From: Antitrichia curtipendula
Lineage: Eukaryota; Streptophyta; Bryopsida; Hypnales; Leucodontaceae
Direction of reading: 5' to 3'
Assembly: GCA_951230915.1 (NCBI GenBank)
Contig: OX579634.1
Location: forward strand, 11,062,725 to 11,126,724
Length of the DNA: 64,000 nucleotides
Position numbers and translations under genes: made by a program. A model generated the notes under the pieces. The model ran no database searches and had not been told where the DNA came from. It saw only the letters and a list, made by a program, of their open reading frames with translations. This document shows, in pieces, positions 11,274 through 23,046 of this stretch. Within the stretch, counting starts at the first letter, position 1. Every line of letters starts with the position of its first letter.

Positions 11274-11989
11274 TCAAAGCCCTCGATAGCTATATCCATT
11301 CAAAAAACACAAATATGATTAATACAAGAACTATATGATAGATAGCAAGGCAAGAGGAGAGTGGCTAAGGAACCAAATCTCACCATCATGAAAGCATATA
11401 TATCTAGAGAAAAAGCAAAGGAGAAATTATGAAGAAGATTACCATTCTCAAAGATAAAGGAAAACCACAACCAACAAGTCCAAGATGAGAGAATGGGCAA
11501 GCAAGGGAAGTGATATATTTTGATGCAAAATAGTTTCTATTGCATATTTTGTTGCATATTTTGTTGCATTTTGTTTCTATTTCCATATTTTCTCTTCCTC
11601 ATGATTCTTGTTCCAAAAGAATCAAGCATAAAACTTGTCATGGTTGTCAAGTCAACATTAGATTTAGCATGCGGAAGTAGCTTATACAAACCTTTTAAAT
11701 TTTGTTCTTTGTAATAGTGATTGGCACAAATAATGTGGTGCTCCAACATATCAACTAAACCTTAGATTTAGCATGCAAAAGTAACTTATGAGGAGCTTTT
11801 AGTTTCTTTCTTTGTAATAGTGATTCACATAAATCATGTAGTTTTGTTTTCTATTATTTTTCAAGACACTAGCAATGTGCCTTCATGCTATTTTTTCCTT
11901 TACGACACTCATAGGCTAATTTTTTTAGATATCTTCCATCTTTGATATTTTCTAGATTAATTTGTCTATATTTTTATATTTTAAGGCAA

Positions 11990-12296
11990 TAAATTCCAAA
12001 AAAAAATTACTTTAATTTTTAAAAATATTTTCTATTAAGTCTACTATCAAACTACAATATAAGACTTTTTAATCCTATTAACTTAAAAGTCTTGCATTTT
12101 AAATTTTAAATTAAAAAAATTTTAAGTTGAAAAATTGACTCAAGAATTTGGGAAAAACAAATAAAAAAACATTTTATTTTCAGTCTTAAAAAAATTGTTA
12201 AGTTTATAAAGGTATAGGATAGAAGGAAAGACCAAACTATTAATAGCCTTAAAATGGAATTGGAACACACTAATCCCAACAATGAGATCACTAGAA
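11990..12296 (-). repeat. remnant of a variant-2 TTAA element
   Basis: The phrase AATGGAATTGGAACACACTA...ATCCCAACAATGAG matches 30960-31000 inside the full variant-2 copy. No termini are preserved. The 11277-11989 stretch to its left is AT-rich with no feature seen. Confidence 0.4.
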
Positions 12297-12537
12297 AAAA
12301 TTGAAGTTTCTTTTTAATGTAAGAACAATTTATTTTTTAGTTGAATGGGACATTTGCAACTAGTGCAAATTTGGGGACTCACAGTCATTGTGAACAAGTC
12401 ATAAAGGACAATGTAATTGTTTTCTATCCAACTACCTAGTTGGAAGTTCAAGTTCATTGATGTATTCTTCCTACATGGTTGCCAATGTAGCAATCACTGC
12501 TACGTGAAGCTGGCCACTAAGTCGCATCACTATAAGA

Positions 12538-12733
12538 AACTAAAGTTTTTCAATGTCTAAGTTGACGAATTTTAGGTGACGTCAAATGTAACAACTTGTA
12601 CTTTTATATCAACAATGATGTCCAACATAAGATCTTGATGTTACATTGGACATTATTGTTGATATAAAAACACAAATTGTTACATTTGACGTCACCTAAA
12701 ATCCGTCAACTAATACATAGGTTTCTTATAATG
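12538..12733. mobile_element. CACTA-type hairpin MITE with CAT duplication (196 bp)
   Basis: Ends CACTATAAGAAAC and, reversed, CATTATAAGAAACC, flanked by a 3-bp CAT (12535-12537, 12734-12736). The interior forms a long hairpin (GACGTCAAATGTAACAA against its complement). A decayed relative is at 44103-44219. Confidence 0.7.
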
Positions 12734-12910
12734 CATTGTCGCGCGACTAGACTGCCATACTCCGACTCATAAAAGTTATGTTCTACAACTTGTGTATGAC
12801 TTTGTTTGTGACTCTAGAGGAGTAGTCCTAATAACATGGTGTGCCAATAAAAAAAGTGGCTTTACGTGTTTTTTTTTAAATTAAAAAAAAAAATTTAATT
12901 TAAAAATATA

Positions 12911-12932
12911 GAGAGAGAGAGATATGTATGTA

Positions 12933-13000
<68 letters not shown>
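12911..13000. repeat. compound microsatellite (GA)n-(TATG)n-(TG)n-(TA)n
   Basis: A run of GA, then TATG, then TG repeats passes into about 25 TA units (12949-12999). Confidence 0.95.
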
Positions 13001-13003
<3 letters not shown>

Positions 13004-13468
13004 CCCATGACTCATGCATTGCTATGCCATGCAACATTGACTATCTACACAATTAGTACATGTAAACGGTCCTTATTCTTGTAATACTTTGTAAATCACA
13101 ATTGATCACAATTTAGATCAAACTCTTGACCACCAAGCAACTAACTACTACCCTATATAGGATCCAATTTCCAATTTATTGTGAGGCCAACCATAGTATA
13201 TTGGCATGACAAAAACAAAACGCTCATTGAACCAACCCTTTGTCCCTTTTCTTATAGTATTTGCACTATTGGATTTTATAGCTACAATGTTGTAGCTTCA
13301 TTAGAAAATTGTTGCAATTTTTTTGTTTTTTTTTGTTTAGAAGAGATGTTTAAGCTTAGTCAAAGTATAATTCAAATTCTTTGTGCCCATTAAATTTTAT
13401 TTTATTTTTCTTTGAATGGAATATATATATCCTTCAATTATAAGTGCAAAAAAAAAAAAAAAAAAATG

Positions 13469-14387
13469 TTGACCCCTAAAGGACTAACATGTATTCTTTG
13501 GCAGTATATAAATTTTAGGCAAGTACTTGTGATTGAAGATTTGCATATTTTTGGCTGAAATTTTAATAAAAGGTAGGGACGAGGAATATCTTTTATGTGC
13601 ACTAAATTAAATGACATTTATAAATATGAGTAAAAATTTATGACCTAATATGTCACTTTTTTCCCTGGTTGGGCAGTTGGGGTACTTTTTTCAAAATCAA
13701 AAATTTGAAATTGGTCTTGTAGAGTTATGTCTACATGGAAAGCTTTGAATCATTCAATTTTGACCAATGAGTCAAAATTATAAAAAGTTTTAGTTTGTAG
13801 GCAATTATAGATTCTCTACTCTAAAATAAACTTTAAAGTCCTTTATCTTACTCAATTTTCAATATTTTTTGAAAAAAATAAAACCATAGGATGTAGATTG
13901 TTTATTACAACATTGCAGCGATTGGGATTGGCATTTTTCAATTCTGTAACTAAATTCTTAACAATTATGTATTTTGAATGATTCTCTACTTCTTTCTACT
14001 TACTATTTTTTTTCTCCTATATGTTGTACAATTCCAAATGATGTGAAATTTTTTAAGCATGTAGCTAACTTGTCTAGGATAAAGAATCCAAAGAAGCACT
14101 ACCATTTTGGACATTTTTTCATAGAAAAGTGAGCTTGTGAAGTGCAGCTGCCTTGTTTTTCGCAGGGCCAAAAATTTGATTTTAGTGAATTTGAATGCTT
14201 ATATCTTGCAATCCACGCGGTGTGAATTTCTGAAAAAATTACCACATGTTCTCAAGTCAGCATACTACAAGATCCTATGGTTACATGTGTCAAAAAAAGT
14301 TTTTTTCAAAAAAATTGTACTTGTACTAGAGATGGCAGTTTTGGAGCATTTTTGGTGAAAACATAGTCAAGGAACTTAAGGAATTAA
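13469..14387 (+). mobile_element. TTAA element, copy D (919 bp, eroded ends)
   Basis: The left end is TTGACCCCTAAAGGAC (TTAA mutated to TTGA) directly after a poly(A) run at 13449-13466; the right end is GGAACTTAAGGAATTAA. The interior follows copy A along its whole length. Confidence 0.75.
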
Positions 14388-15522
14388 AGGCAATTCCCCC
14401 ATAAACTTTGTGAGACTGATAGTGAGATTGAAGACTGATTTTTACTCCGATGCATGAGCACTAACCAAAATTAATCATGCTATATTTTGTTTTGGAAAAA
14501 ATGATTGTGTGTATTAAAAAGAGGTTAAAAAGACAACACTAATTGGGTTCTCATTGAAAAAGTTAAAATACTTCTTTAGCACACCAAACCAAACTAAACT
14601 CCTTGCTAAACATGTTCTTCCATTGTTGTTGTAGTTTATGAAAAGAAGTTTCTTCTTCTCTATAATTTAGTGTAGAGAGAGAAAAATGACTACAACCACT
14701 CTAAACCACAGTTTAGCACCAATCTCCCGTTACATTCTTTGTGCCATCGTGGCAAATATTCTTTTCTTAATATTTGCATTGAAAGAGCGGCACTCATCTT
14801 AGGAAGTAGAATGGTCATCTACTATTTATACATTCATCCATCACTTTCATCATCAAATTGACTATATTCAGTAAACTTCATTCAAAGTTTGCCAAATTAT
14901 CCCAAGTTATTATCTTTGTGTAAATCAAACGAAAATCAATTAAAAATTGAATTATTTATTTATTATTTATTTTTGCCTGGTACACGCTGTCACTTCCCTC
15001 CGAAGCAGAAATTTAAAAAAATTTAACAAATGAAGGTGCAATTCTATATAAAATACTGGTATATTCTGAAGAATGGTAATCCCTAATCAGGATAATGATA
15101 CCCATGATAAGCTGGCTTGGGCATGTGCAAGGGAAGTTCACATTTGACTTTGTGGCCCAATGAGGGCTAATTATGCAACACAACTGCCTCAGTACTCAGT
15201 AGGGTAGTTGCAAACATGTTGATTAATTGCCATTAAACATTGTTGACATTTTAAAGACACGTGACCATTGCTATTCAATGATCCATAAGCTAAGCCGACA
15301 ACAGAATTAGTCCAGGTCTATAAACAGGTGCCTAAACATGGCACACTCTTTCAGTGAAAAGTGGGGGTACCATACAATCATACATTCCATAAACTGCGTG
15401 GGTTCTAAATGTGTCCCCTATCTAGGAATTAGTGGCATGTCCCTCTAAATATCTATTATTGTCACGGATGAGGTGTCAATGATGAGGTAGGTAGTCTTAA
15501 GGGGACGTTTAATTTTTTAGTT
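14388..15522. other. no recognised gene
   Basis: AT-rich intergenic DNA; no repeat ends, long open frames or structured elements seen. Confidence 0.35.
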
Positions 15523-16162
15523 TTAAACCCTTAAACGACAGGCTCATAACCGTGGAAATCATCTGTTTTGTCACTGTGTAAATTGTTGGATTAAAATATT
15601 GCAAAAGCACTCATTGGAAGACAAACTAATGTACACTAAATAGTGAAATTAGGTTGCCCCTTACTAATTTATCAACATTTCACACTATAAAAATATTTAC
15701 TTTTTACAATGGTAGTTTTCAAAATTAATTAATTCAATAAAAAAATTATTAATAAAATTACCAAATGCTAATTTCAATTAGTTTTGATTTCGTTTCAAAA
15801 GCTTTACCAAGCACAAAGTACACATGTTTGTATGCACCTCAATGCATAAAAAACCATAGCAAACAACACACGTGCTTGCATGCACCTTGAATGATAAACA
15901 AGTGATAGAAAATGTATAGCAATGCATAAAACACCTTAGCAAATAAAAATAGTATGAGACAACAAAAAAAAAATTATTTCAAGTAAGACTCTCTATTTTG
16001 ATAAGACTCTACTAACAAATCACACCAAATTAATCAAATTAAAAAACTTATGAAGTTTCAAACCTGGAGGCATTTTCAATAACAAGCAATGTTATATTTT
16101 TCTTGAAGATGAAACCATTAAAGAGAATTATCAAAGAAGACACTCTTTGGAAGATAAAACCA

Positions 16163-17685
16163 TCAAAGAAGAATAGGAACTGGCGCTCCTCTAAAATGAT
16201 TAGGATACTTTGCAATGATGTTTTGGAGTTCCATAGTCAGTTGTTTGACATGCCATCCACCCAAAATATTACGTACTAGGCTTGTATGAATCATGGCCTT
16301 TCGAGCAAAATTAATTCCTCTTTCATCTCTTTGCTCATTGACATCCTTCACAGCTGCCACTGCAAACTCCATGAAAAAACGTTTTCCAAGGTTTTTCAAC
16401 ATTTCCAGTGCCCTACCATCCACAAGCACTTCGTCTTGCCACTTTCCAGTTTGAATGCAATGTAACTTGTAGGCTTCCCAACGCAAAGACCATGCATCCT
16501 TGAGTTTTGAAATGACAAAAGAGTCAGCCGGCTGGCACAAATCTGTTGCATTTGCAAGAAGTTTTTTAATTTCTATGTTCAACCTATCAGTTGTCAAAAG
16601 TACTTGTGTAGTATCATTGTGCAATGCACAATTATCTATGTACATCAATTTTCTTTGCCCCAAGGAATCCGGTTGAATGGCTCTTGGTTCATTCAAATAG
16701 TCATTCCATACCACTCCTGTCATGAAACCCTTTGTAGCAGCTTTGATAGCTCACACCAACCACATCATCTAGACAACCTCAAATAGGATATGTGCATCCT
16801 TGATTCTAAAATATCAAGAAGGGATCATGTATCACACCGTTTTGACCCCCTCATATTCATACCACCATTGTAATTCCAACTCCGCCTAATACTACATCTC
16901 CATACTTTACAGTATCATCTCTTCTAAATCCCAAGATTCTGCCATTATCCACGTTGATGATGAAGTGAGTCTCATCAACATTTTCTATAAGGTCCTCATT
17001 CAAATCACCACTTTCAAAGCCCCTACTCATCTCACCCATATGATAGGCCACTGTTTGTTCAATATAGGTTTGTTTGCTAGGACTCACTAACAGCTTGTCT
17101 GTTTGAGTCCTACCAACAATATTGAAACGCACCATGAATGCTTGGATCCAAAAGAGATTCACCAAATCCAACAAACATTTTTTTGCTCTTGGTTCTCTAT
17201 GGTGTGGTGAGAATAGAGGATGATGAGATGTTGACAAAATGTCTTTTGCCAAAGAAAGCAATAACTTGGCAGAGAACTTGACACTAGCAGCCTTTAGTCT
17301 CAAAAATTTACCTTTGAGTTCTTCATGCAACCATAGGACCCAAGGTACTCGCTTCCTTCCACGACCAGGTAGAGCTTTGACATCCATCCTTCGTCGGATT
17401 GCAGTACTACACGTACCACTGAAAGGTGATTTCCTTCATCTTCCAGTTGTTGAAAAATTCAGCTCGTCCTTTCCACCATTTATTGGCCTTTGTAATGTTA
17501 GCATGGTAATTTTTATGCTGAAAATGCTGAGGGAATTCCTTCAAGCATTTTCCCATAAGACCAACTACACCATCTCTTTCTAATGTGCTTATCATCCACT
17601 TAATAACACGTTTACGGGTCGCTTTTGTTGAAAAATGTTGAGTTGACTCCCCATTTGGCATAGCTGAAATATATAAATAAAACAA
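16163..17685 (-). pseudogene. pogo-like DDE transposase, frameshifted
   Basis: Read from 17685 leftwards, three blocks in three frames make one transposase. Block 1 (17685-17407) holds the N-terminal part. Block 2 (17387-16857) begins near MDVKALPGRGRKRVPWVLWL and contains the first catalytic region NVDETHFIINVDNGRILGFR. A damaged stretch with several stops (about 16856-16724) still reads family-like up to AIKAATKGFMTGVVWNDYL. Block 3 (16723-16163) contains the second catalytic Asp in YIDNCALHN and the third acidic position in TDLCQPADSFVISKLKDAW. This order of NxDET, DNCxxHN and QPxD is that of the DDE_1 (pogo/CENP-B-like) family. It would have cut and pasted the surrounding element at TA sites in the nucleus. 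Frameshifts and stops make it inactive. Confidence 0.85.
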
Positions 17686-17826
17686 GTTTGTTAATCACAA
17701 GCTAGAGATGCACAAATTCTTGTGGATTGGCATCAAGTAGGCAAGATTAAACTCAATCTATATTCTTTGGCAAGGATGGTCTGAAGTTCAAGGAAAATGA
17801 GAGGAATTGGCTCTTAGAAAATACTA

Positions 17827-18180
17827 AGGTAGGAGGTTCTAAAAGCGCTCAGATTCTAAAATTGCCCACCCTCCTAAAATGCACACTACTAGTACACGTT
17901 GCTTTTTCATAGCCTTTAACAATGTACAAACAATGTACATTTGAAGAGGTGGGCGATTTTAAAGACCTATGCCATTTCAACTTCAAAATTTCATAACTAA
18001 TTCCACAAAGCTCCAAAAAATATGAAACGACTTGGGTTAGATGCCAATTCCACTTGTCTTTCAAGGAAAATTTACAGAATTTTTTTTTAGAATGTCCCCC
18101 CCCCCCCCCCGAAATTCACTTTCATCTCTTACTCTCCAAAATTCAGGTTTAGCTCTTAATGACTGATGGACCTCCTACCT
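17827..18180. mobile_element. MITE family 2, copy 1, inside the pogo element (354 bp)
   Basis: The left end AGGTAGGAGGTTCTAAAAGC after TA and the right end (reversed AGGTAGGAGGTCCATCAGTC) are inverted. It includes a run of 14 C at about 18097-18110. A second copy is at 38564-38889. It lies upstream of the transposase start and so landed in the pogo leader. Confidence 0.7.
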
Positions 18181-18757
18181 TGTGAAGACCTGATATGTCT
18201 TTACGGCTCTGCTCCCTGCCTATTTGAATGCTTGGAAGATTCAACATCACATTGTTCCTCATCCAAAAAGATACCTGCTTAGTATTAACTGATCTTTTTC
18301 TAATCCTGTGTTTCTAAATCTACTTGTGTAGTATTGATCGGACATGAAGCAACAATTATGACTACTGTAGTGAGGTCTGCTTGTCATTGTTGCTTGATGA
18401 ATCGTGTTAGGTAAAATTTACTTATCACAAGAATTATTTTCTTCTTACAAAAACAATCTGTAAGCATGTAGAAGCTAAAAATTAACTCTTCCATTTGTGT
18501 TTACGTCATTTTCCAGTAGAGCGAATTTGACTTGGTCGTGCACTACAATAGGAAAAATTAGCATGTTCTTCCCTCCCCTTTACCATTGAAACACCCGTGC
18601 ACTTTTCACAGTGAGAAATGGTGAAGAACAAAATGGAATCCAGCTCTATATCTAAGAATATACAAAGACAAGCAATATTACACAATAGAGACAAGCTAAC
18701 TAAAATAGAAGACTTATTAACAAGAGTGACAACTACAGCGAGATTGTAATTCCTTAC

Positions 18758-18907
18758 CCGCAGTGCACTTCCAGAGGTACTATCCTTCTTAGATGGTGTA
18801 TACTTCATGAGACCAATGGAAAAACAATAGTTTCCCACAAAAGGATTCTTAGTGGTGATCGATGCCAGACCTTGAAAATTACAAGCGTTTGGGTCAAGAC
18901 AGAGCAT
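18758..18907 (-). pseudogene. exon-like fragment, possibly an X8 (carbohydrate-binding) domain piece
   Basis: On the minus strand the sequence reads DPNACNFQGLASITTKNPFV and then GNYCFSIGL, with two Cys in a spacing that recalls the C-terminal half of plant X8 domains found on GH17 beta-1,3-glucanases and callose-binding proteins. It is followed by a good donor site (GTAAGG at 18757-18752). It lies inside the pogo element, upstream of and on the same strand as the transposase. That would fit a captured host exon, but an untranslated leader with chance similarity is possible. The family assignment rests on motif memory only. Confidence 0.35.
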
Positions 18908-18964
18908 GGGAACAAATTAGTATCCAAGATCAAGGATACTACTCCCACACATCAAAACCAAAAC

Positions 18965-19145
18965 TTGAAGAACCTGAATCAGGCCTCAACAAACTTGAAG
19001 CAAGCCTTCAGTAAGCGTGATCCACAACCGAAATTCAAAGCTAAACCTGAATCAGGCCTTCAGTAAGCATGATCCAACAGCCGAAATTCAAAGAGGAATC
19101 TGAATTAGGTCTCGCCAAACTTGAATCAGGCCTTCAGTAAGACAA
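18965..19145. repeat. subterminal tandem repeats of the pogo element
   Basis: About three imperfect copies of a block containing GAATCAGGCCTTCAGTAAG and CCGAAATTCAAAG, roughly 47-75 bases apart, lie about 230 bases inside the right terminus. Subterminal repeats are often transposase-binding regions, but binding here is only inferred. Confidence 0.65.
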
Positions 19146-19647
19146 AATCTTCATTTTCCCTGCTGCAAAACTCGACCGGTACTAGCTTCAACACAACTGG
19201 TGGCTGCTGACAAACGGATTAGCGGCGCAAGCCACTAAAACAGGCCCTAAACCAACAAAACCCTAATATGAAGACTCCCTCGCATGCGCCTCCACGTAGA
19301 TTCAGTGAGTCATAAGGTAACTTCATAGGGTAAGGCAACCTAATTGAAAAGGCAACCTAATTTCACTATTTAGTGTAGATTATCTTCCCTTTTCACACAA
19401 AATTGGAAAGATGAATAGTTGCACTTCTGTCCTACAGGGAAAGATTCTTTGTCATTCATCGGCTAGAAAACGTCCTCAGTGGCGTTTAAGGGTTAAACTA
19501 AAGGGACAATTCTTGGACCTCCTAAGGTACGAGGCTTATAAATTGCCTATCTAAGGGAAAATGGACCTCTCTAGGAAAATTAGTGGAGTATAAAAAATTC
19601 GGGCATATTTTTGGTGGAAAGAAAGAAGAGAAACAATGCAATGACAA

Positions 19648-20050
19648 TTTTTCCACCTAAAGTCAAAGGCCTTTTTTCCATCAAAAATCATTCAAAACTG
19701 CCATTTCTATTGCAAAGGGCAAAAAACTTTCCAACTTGTGGAGGGGTTTGCACATCAAACCATAGGATCTTATTCTAGGCTAGTATAAGAATGCATGGAA
19801 GAAAGTTTAGAAAGTTTGATTGCGTAGGTTGGAAGATATTTGCATTTAAACTGAAGAAAACAAGTTTTTAATACCTTGTTCAACTAGATTTTTGACTTTA
19901 AATCTTCTCAACTTAAAATTTTTGCACTAGTCATTTTGATTTTCTAATTTTTCTGTATTGAAGAATTGAGTTGAAAATCTAAGAAAAAATATCCAATAAA
20001 AAATATTTAATTTTTACTCATTAAAAATTTATTAAATACTTTTTGCATAT
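19648..20050 (-). mobile_element. TTAA element, copy E (variant 2, truncated)
   Basis: It opens with the reversed right-end landmark (ATCAAAAATCATTCAAAACTGCC region) and runs into the interior seen at 43660-44090 and 30526-31456. The distal end is missing. Just to its left, around 19512-19560, AGGTACGAGGCTTATAAATT looks like an end of a family-2 MITE. Confidence 0.5.
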
Positions 20051-20110
20051 ACTACACGAATACAACTGGTGGCTTCGCTTTTCAAAATGGCCCACATCAC
20101 AAAGTTCAGT

Positions 20111-20265
20111 GCATGCAAATATGGTGCCAATATGGTACATTGAAATGTTATCAAGCTAATTTGGTACCAACCTTCATGCTAGGTTTGATACTAAGTTGCA
20201 TGGAGGTTGGCACCAAATTAGCTTGATAGCGTTTCAGTGCACTATATTGGCATCATAATGGCATG
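20111..20265. repeat. fold-back, arms about 75 bp
   Basis: GCATGCAAATATGGTGCC...ATCAAGCTAATTTGGTACCA is answered by its imperfect reverse complement (TGGCACCAAATTAGCTTGAT...GGCATCATAATGGCATG). The loop is about 10 bases. It may be a MITE or a source of small RNA; no duplication of flanking bases is clear. Confidence 0.65.
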
Positions 20266-21126
20266 TCCTGACTTTCCTAATGCACTCAATCCTTTATGCT
20301 TAGCAACTAAATCTCTCTTTTGAACTCTAACCCCATTTCTCAAGATTTTGTACCCTCTCTATTTTCAAATCTCAAACCTTAGCTATGGATTCTATAGAAT
20401 TATTCCTAGTTGGGTTCAAATTTTTGGATTTCTGTATACATTTGAGTGTATTTTTATCTCATTTTGCCAAGGTACTCAATAGTTTTGTGTCCAATCTGGT
20501 AATTTTGGTTGTTATCTGACCAATTTGGCAGTAGTTTTTGTTTTTGTTTTCAAGTTGGAATGCAAGTGGGGGATATATAGGTGGTTGGGTGCCAATTAAG
20601 GGGTGAGGTTTCTAAAAATGGGGCTTAGCTATTCTGAGGTGGTGCAGTTCCAATTTGGCGGTTGTTGGTAGTTAGGTTGTCTTCTACTGAGGAATAATTG
20701 TTGACTTCCAATTCCTATTAGGGCCTCCTAACATGCTCGTCCAATGGACAAAGATCAACATGGTGTACTACATGAGGAAATGAGGAATGCACTTTCATGT
20801 GGACCCGGTGGGCATAGGGAGGATACGAGAAAGTGCGACACATGGTAGATTCTCTCAAGTTTGATTAGCTTCCATCAATGGGGTTGTTGTAGATAAGCTT
20901 AGATCCTATTTGGAAATATCTAAACTAATAGTATAAGTTCATTCCTAAGGAGGTCTTTTAAATAGGCTTACTTCTACAACGACAAAAGACAACTAATTAG
21001 GGAATAAAACACCCAAGAAAGGCATACTTCCAACTAGAATTAATTTAATTCCTCACCATTTACACAACCTAATTACTAAATTTATTTCACTCCATTCTTA
21101 ATAGCCATCAAGTTAAAGAAAATCTC

Positions 21127-22720
21127 CCAAATTGTTTGTTGATCTTCACTTCACAGCCAATGAGGTTCTTTTGCTTTTTACTCCAAATCGCAACGCACTG
21201 GTACAGCCGCCAAGCCAAGCCTTTATCTCCAACTGAGAATGCTCACTAACTAAGCCAACCAAGGCTCTTCAACTTCCAAATTGCAATGATTGCTGGGCAG
21301 CACAATCTTGTCTCCTACTGGGATTTCCAATGTAATTCCACCAAATTGATACTCATACTCTTTTCCTCTCAATCGGTATAATAGAATCCAAATTGTTCCC
21401 TCACATACAACATCATTCTGACTTGACAACAGGCATACATTCATAAACCAACCCAATTGGAAATTTCATTGACAACATTCAAACTTTATTCAAACTCCAA
21501 ATTGGACTGTTATAAATCAAAGACCCCATACATATCCGACTTGGAAAGAAATTTTAGTTCACTGCAAAGTCATACAGAACTTCCAAATCGAATGCGGAAT
21601 TAAATCAACCCAAAATGTGTTCCATCAAAATATCTCCCATTCAGACATACTCACATCTCTGTAAATCATTGTTAAACCAACTGGGACTTCAATCATACAA
21701 CAAATACTCCCAAATTGATTAATTCATACACATGCACCCATTTGCTAATACACTTTCATTTCATTAATCCAAATTGGTGACAAATCACCGTTTACAGATT
21801 TAATGTTAGATATAAAAATTTATTAACTCTAATTGGAATCCAAAATCTTCCATTTCCAAATACTGCTTTCTTCCACTTAACTCCACATCAAATCAACTTT
21901 CCAAATTTGGAAATCCTATTTGCTATCACCAGCAATTCTAATTCTTGATTGCTCCTTCCAAATTGAACTTCACTCCATAACTCCAAATTGAATTCTTCAG
22001 CTTCCCGAATTGAATCCAATTCCCATTACTTATTAATTAGGCAAACTATCACTGCACTTCTCCAAATAGACAATTAGCTCTTAACAACAACTTCACCATC
22101 CTTCATACACTCCGATTAGGAAAATTGACTTTTCCCAATTTTATCATCTTCAATGAGCTGCACAAACTTCCCGACTTGGAACCGACAACACCAAGCATCT
22201 ACGCTGGCATTTTCAGCTCTCCAATCAGGACTCACATATACAACCAAACAATCACCAAATAGAAAACACAAACAATCCAACTAGGACCACCCATCCTCTT
22301 AGATCACACACACACACAAACCAAATAGAAACATAAAATACGCAACCAACTTGGACTGGGACTCGCATTAGATTCTCTCAAACAATGGATGAAAACCAAA
22401 TTAGAAAACACCTCTTTAAAATCCAAAATCGGATAGTTTCCTAATTGACTTGGATTCAGACTCATAAAACAGTCCAACTGCCAAATAGGAATCTCTCGTA
22501 TAACTGTCACAACCCACTTGATAACCAGCCCAATCGGATTGATAATCCTATCACCTGACTGTCTAAAACAAAGCCAAATCAGACTTGAGATTTGATATCC
22601 ATCCTTAGACAACCAACTTTAGCCCAAATGGTATTACGAACTATCCTAATTCCAAAACTAGAATTCCAAAAATGAACATTCAAATTGTCAATTTCTTCAC
22701 AAAACTACCAAATTGGACCA
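21127..22720. repeat. dispersed array of CCAAATTGG-like motifs
   Basis: About thirty occurrences of a near-palindromic 9-10-mer (CCAAATTGG, CCGACTTGG, CCAACTAGG, CCAATCAGG, CCAAATAGA) recur every 25-60 bases, with unrelated-looking spacers. Examples are 21497-21505, 21536-21544 and 21452-21460. Looser forms continue left to about 20470. It looks like a very degenerate minisatellite or a clustered protein-binding motif. No gene is recognised here, nor in 20266-21126 or 22721-23046. The count is by eye. Confidence 0.5.
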
Positions 22721-23046
22721 CAAACAACTAAATCGCTCAACAAAAGAAGTAAAATACACACAATTTCTCATCAAGAATCAAAAACTTTACTGCCGAATAG
22801 AACATCTACAGTTGTCCACCGATATCGGTTGAAAATGGAGCTCTTCCTTTTTCGTTGCCCACCCCAGCAAGACAATTGGTTGTTTATATTTTATTTTATT
22901 GCTTGGATTAGGTGGGATTTTGCTCACCAGGCCAGCATGTAAGCCCGCCCTTAGGCTATGGTTTGGAAGTAAGTTTGCACCCACAGTTGAGAGTGTCCAA
23001 TGTGCGTCCCAACCAAATTGGGTTGTGTATTTTATCTTTTGCATGA

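Larger units (their letters stand above)
15634..19375 (-). mobile_element. pogo-type Tc1/mariner element, 3742 bp, formerly autonomous
   Basis: Perfect 25-bp terminal inverted repeats (CACTAAATAGTGAAATTAGG followed by TTGCC) are flanked by TA on both sides (15632-15633, 19376-19377), the Tc1/mariner target duplication. Inside, on the minus strand, is a decayed DDE transposase with pogo-like motifs, an exon-like ORF upstream of it, a family-2 MITE guest (17827-18180), and tandem repeats near the right end. The right end carries a second AGGTTGCC box 17 bases inside the first. A 249-bp MITE at 35712-35960 copies that right-end arrangement, so it is probably a deletion derivative of this family. 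The identical ends suggest an insertion that is not very old, although the transposase is broken. Confidence 0.85.
15523..19496. mobile_element. possible short TTAA-flanked MITE split by the pogo element
   Basis: Left TTAAACCCTTAAACG and right (reverse complement) TTAACCCTTAAACG form a ~14-bp inverted repeat with TTAA edges. Removing the pogo element would leave about 230 bp. Similarity between the ends stops after about 15 bases, so this is tentative. Confidence 0.35.

Noticed and set aside
12911..13000. Microsatellite as a centromeric or telomeric tract
   Set aside because: Only simple GA/TG/TA units, no plant telomere heptamer and no long satellite.
18872..19066. 64-codon plus-strand open frame with KxNL repeats
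   Set aside because: It is the translation of the subterminal tandem repeats of the pogo element.
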